From Roseomonas genomospecies 6 (GTDB lineage Bacteria; Pseudomonadota; Alphaproteobacteria; Azospirillales; Azospirillaceae): DNA of 44,327 nt. Position 1 is the first letter of the stretch. Each line of letters starts with the position of its first letter. The stretch lies in NCBI RefSeq assembly GCF_008365375.1, contig NZ_QOKW01000038.1, positions 1 through 44,327 of the forward strand, read 5' to 3'. Made by a program: the position numbers and the translations under genes. Shown piece after piece: positions 8,541 to 15,029 of this stretch. The notes beneath the pieces were generated by a model that saw only the letters and a program-made list of their open reading frames with translations, was not told where the DNA came from and searched no databases.

Positions 8541-9065
8541 CTACTCCCTGCCCGGCGGAACGCCGCGCCCCAGCGCCTGGGACAGCAGGTGCAGCGCCCC
8601 GTGCAGCGCGCCGATGCAGACCGGCAGCATGAACAGCCCGACCGAGACGTCCAGCGTCGACATCGGCTCGTCCCACTGGTCGAGCGTCAGGATCACCGCC
8701 TGCCAGCCGACCACCGCCATCAAGCCCATGCCCAGCAGCGCCATCAGCCGGGCCAGCCCGGCGCGCGGCCCCGTGGGGATGACGTCCGTCAGCACCGTCA
8801 TGCCCACATGCGCGCCGCGCCGGATGCCCAGCGGGATCGCCAGGAACACCGCCCAGACGAAGAGGAGACGCGATATCTCCTCCGCCCAGTCGATGGACAG
8901 GTTCAGCGCGTAGCGCATGACGACCTGGGCCGAGACGATGACGACCATGCCGATCATGGCGCCGATCACCGCCTTGGCGACGATCCAGTCGATGCCGTCG
9001 AGCACCCGGCCGAGGGCCGCGGCGGCGGTCCCCGGCGGCGCGGCCACGCCGTTCAGCGTGCTCAT
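8541..9065 (-). CDS. TRAP transporter small permease subunit (DctQ type), system 2
   Basis: A 174-aa protein with four hydrophobic segments and the DctQ motif AQVVMRYALNLSIDWAEEISRLLFVWAVF followed, after LAIPLGIRRGAHVGM, by the second half of the fold. The start codon overlaps the stop of dctP (ATGA), so the two are translationally coupled. It forms the membrane complex with the downstream DctM. Nothing in it reveals the substrate. Confidence 0.93.
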   Translation of the reverse strand: MSTLNGVAAPPGTAAAALGRVLDGIDWIVAKAVIGAMIGMVVIVSAQVVMRYALNLSIDWAEEISRLLFVWAVFLAIPLGIRRGAHVGMTVLTDVIPTGPRAGLARLMALLGMGLMAVVGWQAVILTLDQWDEPMSTLDVSVGLFMLPVCIGALHGALHLLSQALGRGVPPGRE

Positions 9066-10054
9066 CCCTTCTTGCCCGCGGCGGCGAGCACCTGATCGAC
9101 CAGGTCGGCCCCCGCGCGCTTCTTCACCTCGTCCACCACGCCGGAGGTCGCCTTGCGCAGCGCGGCCAGGGTTTCCGGCGTCAGCGCGTCGAACTGCATG
9201 CCCTTGGCCTGGAGGTCCTTCAGCGCCTCGGCGTCGGCCTCGGCGGCCAGCTTGCGCTGCTCGGCCACGGCCTTGGCCGAGGCGGCGGCGATCGCCTGCT
9301 TGTACTCCGGCTTCAGCGCGTCGAACTGCTTCCTGTTGGCGACGAGGGGGATGAAGTCGAAGAAGTGGCCGGTGTTGGACAGGTACTTCTGCACCTCGAA
9401 GTACCGGCTGGCGCGGATGATGGGGTAGGGGTTCTCCTGCCCGTCCACCACGCCCTGCTGGAGTGCCGAATACAGCTCCTTCACGTCCATCGCCACCGGG
9501 TTGGCGCCGAGCGCCCGGAAGGTGGCGAGGTGCGTCTCGTTGGGCTGCATGCGCAGCTTCAGGCCCTTGAAGTCCTCAAGGGTCTTCAGTGGGCGAATGT
9601 TGTTGGTGGCGTGGCGCTGGCCCAGCTCCATCCAGCCGAGCGGCGCGAAGCCCTTGGCCGCCAGCTTCTCCTCGATGGCCTTGCCGACCGGGCCATCGAT
9701 GACCTGGAAGGCGGTCTCGCGGGTCTCGAACAGGAAGGGCAGGCTGACCGCCTCCACCTCGGGCACGAGGCGCGAGACGAAGGCCGCCCCCACCCAGGTG
9801 CCGAAGATCGTGCCGGAGCGCACGGCGTCCACGTTCTCCTTGGCGCCGCCAAGCTGCATGCCCGGGAACAGGTCGATGGTCAGCGCGCCGTTGGTGCCGC
9901 GCTCGACCTCGGCCTTGAAAAGCTCCATGGCTTTGGAGGAGGAATGCTCCGGCGCGAAGTTGCCGGCGATGCGGAGCGTCTCGGCGTTGGCGCTGCCCGC
10001 CGTGACGCCCAGAGCCACGGCCAGGACGGCCAGAAATCCCGAGTGGGTTCCCAT
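9062..10054 (-). CDS. TRAP transporter substrate-binding protein (DctP type), system 2
   Basis: A 330-aa periplasmic protein with a signal peptide ending VTAGSANA before ETLRIAGNF. DctP landmarks: GMQLGGAKENVDAVRSGTI, the LEDFKGLKLRMQPNETHLATFRALGANPVAM region with the ligand-carboxylate Arg, and YSALQQGVVDGQENPYPII. It is the first gene of the nine-gene minus-strand operon. An AGGAGAGG ribosome-binding site stands about 8 nt before the ATG. The family imports C4-dicarboxylates, sugar acids, keto acids and aromatic or amide acids; which applies here is unknown. Confidence 0.95.
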   Translation of the reverse strand: MGTHSGFLAVLAVALGVTAGSANAETLRIAGNFAPEHSSSKAMELFKAEVERGTNGALTIDLFPGMQLGGAKENVDAVRSGTIFGTWVGAAFVSRLVPEVEAVSLPFLFETRETAFQVIDGPVGKAIEEKLAAKGFAPLGWMELGQRHATNNIRPLKTLEDFKGLKLRMQPNETHLATFRALGANPVAMDVKELYSALQQGVVDGQENPYPIIRASRYFEVQKYLSNTGHFFDFIPLVANRKQFDALKPEYKQAIAAASAKAVAEQRKLAAEADAEALKDLQAKGMQFDALTPETLAALRKATSGVVDEVKKRAGADLVDQVLAAAGKKG

Positions 10055-10221
10055 GGATGCACCTCTCCTGTTCCAGTCGAGCGGCGCGCGGGCGCACGCT
10101 CCGATACTTGCACCGGACGCGGTCGAGTATTAGGGAATTACGGCGAAATCGGCGGGTCGATTGTCTCCTTTCGACCGGCTTGACTTTCCCTCATGCTTGG
10201 AACCACGATCCTCTTCGTCCT

Positions 10222-10283
10222 ATTGCAAGTCAATTGCCAAAACTGGATATTGAATTACAATGACGTATAACATATTGAACAAT
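10222..10283. promoter_or_regulatory. Candidate operator array of the divergent GntR/TRAP promoter region
   Basis: The 330-bp gap between the TRAP operon and the GntR gene contains a short AT-rich stretch with two ATTG-N5-CAAT inverted repeats (10222-10234 and 10249-10261, centres 27 bp apart) and a third, tighter ATTGAACAAT (10274-10283). Short AT-rich palindromes of this size are typical FCD-type GntR sites. The assignment to this regulator is inference from position. The rest of the gap shows no gene. Confidence 0.5.
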
Positions 10284-10384
10284 AACGGAAAAAATGTGAG
10301 CGGGATGGGTTTGTCCGCTTTCCGCGCCTCCGGAGGAGGTACGGTGGTCCGCTCAAATCCTGGGCAGCGGGGGGAGGCATGGTG

Positions 10385-11080
10385 ATGCGGAATTCGGCAA
10401 ACGAGCGTCCGGCGCGCCGGGCTGCCATCGGCCGGGTCACTTTGCACGACGAGGTGGCGGCGCGCCTGCGCTCCATGATCGTGGAGGGGGAGCTGTCCCC
10501 CGGCGCCCGCATCCCGGAAAGCCAGCTCTGCGAGGCGTTCGGCGTCTCGCGCACGCCGCTGCGCGAGGCCTTGAAGGTGCTGGCATCGGAAGGGCTGGTG
10601 GAGCTGCTGCACAGCCGCGGCGCCATCGTGAAGCGCATGTGCGTGCAGGAGGTGGCCGACATCTTCGAGTTGATGGCCGGCGTGGAGTACATGACCGGGC
10701 AGCTCGTCTGCCAGCGCGCGACCGCCGAGGAGGTGGAGGAGTTGCAGGATCTGCACGCGCGGCTGGTCGACTTCCACCGCCGTGGCCGGCGTTCGGACTA
10801 TTTCCGCACCAACCAGAAGATCCACCGGCGGATCGCCGAGGTGTCGGGCAACCGCGTTCTGGCGGAAATGCAGGCCGACTTCTCCGGCAAGATCCGCCGC
10901 GCCCGCTACATGGCGAACCTCCAGCAGGCCCGCTGGGACGAGTCCGTGCAGGAGCACGAAGCCTTCATGGAGGCGCTGGCCCAGCGCGACGGCGACCTGA
11001 TGGGCCAGCGCCTGCGCGACCACATGCGCCACACCGGCGACGTGGTGATACGCGCCCTGCGGGACGGGGGCGGCGCGTAG
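10385..11080 (+). CDS. GntR family transcriptional regulator, FCD subfamily
   Basis: A protein of about 231 aa. Residues ~18-80 form the winged helix-turn-helix (DEVAARLRSMIVEGELSPG, then CEAFGVSRTPLREALKVLASEGLVEL). Residues ~90-215 form the all-helical FCD ligand domain with the expected metal/ligand residues around NQKIHRRIAE and the closing HEAFMEALAQRDGD...HMRHT. FCD regulators usually repress catabolic operons and respond to organic acids. It is divergent from the TRAP/hydantoinase operon and is the likely regulator. An in-frame ATG at 10379 lies only 1 nt after the GGGGAGG ribosome-binding site, whereas the ATG at 10385 has a normal 7-nt spacing, so I prefer 10385. Confidence 0.92.
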   Translation: MRNSANERPARRAAIGRVTLHDEVAARLRSMIVEGELSPGARIPESQLCEAFGVSRTPLREALKVLASEGLVELLHSRGAIVKRMCVQEVADIFELMAGVEYMTGQLVCQRATAEEVEELQDLHARLVDFHRRGRRSDYFRTNQKIHRRIAEVSGNRVLAEMQADFSGKIRRARYMANLQQARWDESVQEHEAFMEALAQRDGDLMGQRLRDHMRHTGDVVIRALRDGGGA

Positions 11081-11212
11081 CGAGATGGACCCCGCATCTG
11101 AGGCAGGTGACGAAGCGAGAGTCCTGCTCCTACAAGTGGGGCAGACACAGGAGCCGTACGTGAAGCAGGCTCGGCAGAAGCACAGAGCGGCGTTCAAGGC
11201 GATTTGCTCGGC

Positions 11213-11243
11213 AAGGCCGGCCCCGGAGACGGGGCCGGCCTTT
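11213..11243. terminator. Strong hairpin terminator between convergent genes
   Basis: A near-perfect stem AAGGCCGGCCCC / GGGGCCGGCCTTT with a short loop lies between the GntR gene (+) and the haloperoxidase-like gene (-). The A-run at one side and T-run at the other allow it to work in both directions. The preceding ~130 bp (11081-11212) shows no gene I can support. Confidence 0.8.
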
Positions 11244-11287
11244 CGTGTTCCGGAGCACAGAGCCAGGATGCTGGCCGGTGTACCGTC

Positions 11288-12139
11288 TCAACCCTTGAAG
11301 AAGGCCAGCAGGTCGGCGTTGATGGTTTCCGCGTGCGTGGTCGCCATGCCGTGCGGGAAGCCCTTGTAGACCTTGAGCGTGCCCTTCGGCAGCAGCTTGG
11401 ACGAGAGCGGGGCGGAAGCGGCGATCGGCACGATCTGGTCGTCGTCGCCGTGCATCACCAGGGTCGGGACGTCGATCCTCTTCAGATCCTCGGTGAAGTC
11501 GGTCTCGGAGAAGGCCTTGATGCAGTCGTAATGGGCCTTGGTGCCGCCCATCATCCCCTGGCGCCACCAGTTGTCGATGATGCCCTGCGAAACCTGGGCG
11601 CCGTCGCGGTTGAAGCCGTAGAAGGGGCCGGACGGAATGTCGCGGAAGAACTGGGCGCGGTTGGCGGCCAGCGCCGCGCGGAACCCGTCGAACACCTCCA
11701 GCGGCAGGCCGCCGGGGTTGGCCTCGGTCTTGACCATGATCGGCGGAACGGCGCCCAGCAGGACCGCCTTACCGGCCCGCGAGGTGCCGTGGCGCCCCAG
11801 ATAACGCGCGACCTCGCCGCCGCCGGTCGAGTGGCCGACATGGAAGACGTTCCGCAAGCCCAGCCCGGTGACGACGGCCAGCACGTCGTCGGCGTAGGTG
11901 TCCATCTCGTTCCCGGTCGCCGTCTGGGTCGAGCGGCCATGCCCCCGCCGGTCGTGGGCGACGACGCGGAAGCCCTTGTTCAGGAAGAACAGCGTTTGGG
12001 AGTCCCAGTCGTCGGCGGTCAGCGGCCAGCCGTGATGGAACATGACCGTCTGCGCGTCGCGCGGCCCCCAATCCTTGCAATAGATCCGCACGCCGTCCGT
12101 CGTGGTGATGAACCCGTCCTCGGTCTTGCCGCTGGTCAT
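11288..12139 (-). CDS. Alpha/beta hydrolase, cofactor-free haloperoxidase (chloroperoxidase) type
   Basis: A 283-aa soluble alpha/beta-fold enzyme. It carries the nucleophile elbow VGHSTGGGE (S104), the oxyanion region FHHGWPLTADDWD, the acid in MHGDDDQIVP and the catalytic His in FPHGMATTH. This pattern is typical of the non-heme chloroperoxidase/esterase group, which includes aryl esterases and perhydrolases. Halogenation in vivo is doubtful for this family, so esterase or lactonase is an equal reading. A GGGAA ribosome-binding site precedes the ATG. It has its own 155-bp upstream region and does not obviously belong to a neighbouring operon. There is no signal peptide. Confidence 0.9.
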   Translation of the reverse strand: MTSGKTEDGFITTTDGVRIYCKDWGPRDAQTVMFHHGWPLTADDWDSQTLFFLNKGFRVVAHDRRGHGRSTQTATGNEMDTYADDVLAVVTGLGLRNVFHVGHSTGGGEVARYLGRHGTSRAGKAVLLGAVPPIMVKTEANPGGLPLEVFDGFRAALAANRAQFFRDIPSGPFYGFNRDGAQVSQGIIDNWWRQGMMGGTKAHYDCIKAFSETDFTEDLKRIDVPTLVMHGDDDQIVPIAASAPLSSKLLPKGTLKVYKGFPHGMATTHAETINADLLAFFKG

Positions 12140-12294
12140 CGTCCGTTTCCCTTCGCTTGAGTGGACAGAGCCGTTGCCGGTGGGTTGGCGCTCGGCGATC
12201 GCCGGCCGCCGTTTCCAATGGCTACCGAAACGGGGCGTTTTTCAAAGCTATCTCTAGGTATCGGTAATTTTATTGTGGGAATACTCCGCACGGC

Positions 12295-13698
12295 TCACGC
12301 CAGGGCCGCGGCCCGGCGCAGATCGTCGATGAAGTCCGCCTGGGCCGTCCGCCGCTCCTCGGCGCCGGGAAGCCTCAGGAGATAGGAGGGGTGGACGGTG
12401 ACGAAGCCGTTCCACCCGTCGAAGGCCATTGGTCCCCTCTCGCGCAGAACCGAGACGGGGCGGCCGGTCAGGGCCAGGGCCGCGGTGGCTCCCAGCGCGA
12501 CGACGAGGCGGGGGCGGACGAAGCCCAGCTCCGTCATCAGCCACCAGCGGTAATGCTTCACCTCCCCGGCGGTGGGGGACTGGTGGATGCGCCGCTTGCC
12601 CCGCTGGACGAACTTGAAGTGCTTGACCGCGTTGGTCAGGTAGACGGCGCCGCGGTCGATGCCGGCCTCCTCCAGCGCGGCGGACAGCAATTGACCGGCG
12701 GGGCCGACGAAGGGGCGGCCCTCGCGGTCCTCCTGGTCGCCCGGCTGCTCGCCGACGATGGCGACGGCGGCACCCTCCGGCCCCTCGCCCAGCACGGCCT
12801 GCGTGGCGCCCGGCACCAGCGGTTCGGAGCGCCGGATCAGGAGGTTCAGCTCGGCGAGGGTCGCCGGGGCCTGCCGGGCCATGGCCGCCACGGCCTTTTC
12901 GGGCATGCGGCGGCGGGGGACGGCGGCCTCCGCCTCCAACATCGCCTGGACGCGGGCCGGGGCGGAGCGGACCAGGGCGGGGATGGCCACCGTCTCCGGC
13001 ATGTTGGCCCAGTATTTCCGCGGCATCTCCGCCCGCATGGCCGTCGGATTGACCCGCGCGGGGTTGAAGGTGCTCTCGTAATAGCGTTGCCAGCCCTCGG
13101 CGAACCGGTCGTCGTCCAGCGGGTCCGGACGCTCGGCGGGCGGGCCGGTCATCAGGCGTTGGCGGTCCCAGTGCAATGATCCCTTCGGCGTCAGGATCGT
13201 CCACACCATGCTTTCGAACCGCTCGACGAAGAAGGGGGCAACGGCCTCGACGATGTTGTGGTCGGGTTCGAACCACGCGGCGTAGCGCTCGCCGCCGTCC
13301 AAGTCCGGCACCGCGCGGAAGCGCAGGAAGGCGTGCATCTTGTGAATGTCCCGCCGCACCGCCTTGTCCAGCCGCTCCAGCCGGTGCACCAGCGGGTCGG
13401 CGTGCTGGTCGAGCAGAGCCCGTTCTCCGTTCAGCACCCGCCAGACCAGCCGGTAGAGCAGGGCGTAGCGTTCCGGATCGCTGTGACAGACCACGGTTTC
13501 GATCAGCCGCCCGACCGCCTGGGGCAGGAGGACCGGTGCCCCGTCGCCGGGCGGGAGCGCCGCGTCGTCGCCGAACAGCGACGGGGCGCCGACACTCCAC
13601 AGCACCGCCTCGGGCGGCGTCCGGGCGGCGGCGAGGCGGCGCACCGCCCGGCGGAAGCCGTCGAGGTCCGCTCCCTCCCGCAAGGCGATCGTGTGCAT
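12295..13698 (-). CDS. udgX: DUF4130-UdgX fusion, uracil-DNA-binding/repair protein
   Basis: A 467-aa protein. The first ~260 residues match DUF4130, found next to or fused with UdgX. Residues ~290-467 are a family-4-like uracil-DNA glycosylase domain with motif GEQPGDQED (316-324), the KRRIH loop (368-372) and the motif HPSYLLR (436-442). In mycobacterial UdgX the KRRIH His forms a covalent bond with the abasic sugar after uracil removal, and that His is present here (H372). No Cys cluster for the usual 4Fe-4S site was checked residue by residue. The gene starts 2 nt after the stop of the radical SAM gene and shares its LexA-box promoter, so it is probably a DNA-damage-induced repair protein. 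Confidence 0.9.
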   Translation of the reverse strand: MHTIALREGADLDGFRRAVRRLAAARTPPEAVLWSVGAPSLFGDDAALPPGDGAPVLLPQAVGRLIETVVCHSDPERYALLYRLVWRVLNGERALLDQHADPLVHRLERLDKAVRRDIHKMHAFLRFRAVPDLDGGERYAAWFEPDHNIVEAVAPFFVERFESMVWTILTPKGSLHWDRQRLMTGPPAERPDPLDDDRFAEGWQRYYESTFNPARVNPTAMRAEMPRKYWANMPETVAIPALVRSAPARVQAMLEAEAAVPRRRMPEKAVAAMARQAPATLAELNLLIRRSEPLVPGATQAVLGEGPEGAAVAIVGEQPGDQEDREGRPFVGPAGQLLSAALEEAGIDRGAVYLTNAVKHFKFVQRGKRRIHQSPTAGEVKHYRWWLMTELGFVRPRLVVALGATAALALTGRPVSVLRERGPMAFDGWNGFVTVHPSYLLRLPGAEERRTAQADFIDDLRRAAALA

Positions 13699-13700
13699 CG

Positions 13701-14915
13701 TCAGAACAGGCTCAACTGGCTGGACGGAGTCACCAGCCGCCGGCGCAGGTCCAGCCGGTCGGTCAGGCCGCCGGTGGGGTGGTAATCGGCGGCGATCAGG
13801 AAGGGGCGTGCCCGCCTCAGCCCGGTGGACAGCCGCGCCAGATCCTCCATCCGCAGGCGGGTGTGGCGGCGGGCCGAGAGGATCTTGTCGACGGCGCGGG
13901 CGCCCAGCCCCGGCACCCGCAGCAGCATCTCGCGGTCGGCGCGGTTGACGTCCACCGGGAACCGCTCCCGGTTCTTCAGCGCCCAGGCCAGCTTCGGGTC
14001 GATGCCGAGGTCGAGCATCCCGTCCTCGCCGCCGGACGCGATCTCCTCCACCGTGAAGCCGTAGTAGCGCAGCAGCCAGTCGGCCTGATACAGCCGATTC
14101 TCCCGCTGCAGGGGCGGCGGCTTGACCGGCAGGACCGAGCTGGCCTCCGGGATCGGGCTGAAGGCGGAATAATAGACTCGGCGCAGCCCGTAGCGCTGGT
14201 AGAGCGTGCCGCTGGTCTCCAGAACCGAGCGGTCGGTGGCGTCGTCGGCGCCGACGATCAGTTGGGTGCTCTGGCCGGCGGGGGAGAAGCGGCGCCGCTC
14301 CTCCTTGGCCTCCACGATGCGCTCGTTGACCTGTCCCATCACCGCCTTGATGGTGCCGCCGTTCTTCTCCGGCGCGAAGGCCTTCAGGCTGTGGTCGGAG
14401 GGCAGTTCAAGGTTGATCGACAGCCGGTCCGCCCACAGCCCGGCCTGCTCGATCAGCCAGGGACTGGCTTCGGGAATGGTCTTCAGGTGAATGTAGCCGG
14501 CGAAGCCGTGGTCGCGCCGCAGGGTCCGCGCCACCAGCATCATCTGCTCCATGGTGTGATCCGGCGAGCGGATGATGCCGGAGGACAGGAACAGCCCCTC
14601 GATGCAGTTGCGCTTGTAGAAGCCGAGGGTCAGCGTCACCACCTCCTCCACCGTGAAACGCGCGCGGCGGACGTTGGAGGAGCGACGGTTGATGCAGTAG
14701 ACGCAATCGAACAGGCAGTGGTTGGTCAGCAGGATCTTCAGAAGCGAGACGCAGCGCCCATCCGGCGTGTAGGCGTGGCAGATCCCGGCCCCGGTCGTGG
14801 AGCCCAACCCCTCCTTGCCGCCGCGGCGCGGCTTGGCGCCGGACGAGGCGCAGGAGGCGTCGTATTTCGCCGCATCGGCCAGGATGCCGAGCTTCTCGAT
14901 CAAGGCGTCGTCCAT
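13701..14915 (-). CDS. Putative DNA modification/repair radical SAM protein (SPL-like) with C-terminal beta-clamp motif
   Basis: A 404-aa protein. The radical SAM 4Fe-4S motif CxxxCxxC is at C67, C71 and C74 (NHCLFDCVYC), followed by a typical barrel (LFLSSGIIRSPDHT, YIHLKTIP, INLELPSD). Near residues 325-350 a helix-hairpin-helix (VPGLGARAVDKIL) gives DNA binding. The protein ends in QLSLF, the consensus pentapeptide for docking on the replicative beta sliding clamp. This family is usually paired with UdgX/DUF4130, as here. The chemistry is unknown; distant likeness to spore photoproduct lyase suggests base-damage reversal. It is the first gene of a two-gene operon with a LexA box 26 nt upstream of the ATG. 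Confidence 0.9.
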   Translation of the reverse strand: MDDALIEKLGILADAAKYDASCASSGAKPRRGGKEGLGSTTGAGICHAYTPDGRCVSLLKILLTNHCLFDCVYCINRRSSNVRRARFTVEEVVTLTLGFYKRNCIEGLFLSSGIIRSPDHTMEQMMLVARTLRRDHGFAGYIHLKTIPEASPWLIEQAGLWADRLSINLELPSDHSLKAFAPEKNGGTIKAVMGQVNERIVEAKEERRRFSPAGQSTQLIVGADDATDRSVLETSGTLYQRYGLRRVYYSAFSPIPEASSVLPVKPPPLQRENRLYQADWLLRYYGFTVEEIASGGEDGMLDLGIDPKLAWALKNRERFPVDVNRADREMLLRVPGLGARAVDKILSARRHTRLRMEDLARLSTGLRRARPFLIAADYHPTGGLTDRLDLRRRLVTPSSQLSLF

Positions 14916-14940
14916 CGTCCCATTCCCACTGTGCGCGTGC

Positions 14941-14955
14941 GTTCTTAATATGTTC
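14941..14955 (-). promoter_or_regulatory. LexA box (alphaproteobacterial GTTC-N7-GTTC)
   Basis: The sequence GTTCTTAATATGTTC is a perfect match to the direct-repeat LexA operator of alphaproteobacteria. It lies 26 bp upstream of the radical SAM gene, in the promoter position. Nothing else lies in this 114-bp gap. It predicts SOS induction of the radical SAM-UdgX operon. Confidence 0.8.
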
Positions 14956-15029
14956 TTCCGGGGTGGGCAGGCAAGCGGCTGTTGAGGCGGGGTGACGATG
15001 ACGGCACGATGGCCTGACGAAAGGACGGA

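Noticed and set aside
11085..11287. Small gene after the GntR regulator
   Set aside because: A short open frame exists, but it crosses the strong terminator hairpin at 11213-11243 and has no ribosome-binding site or recognisable domain.
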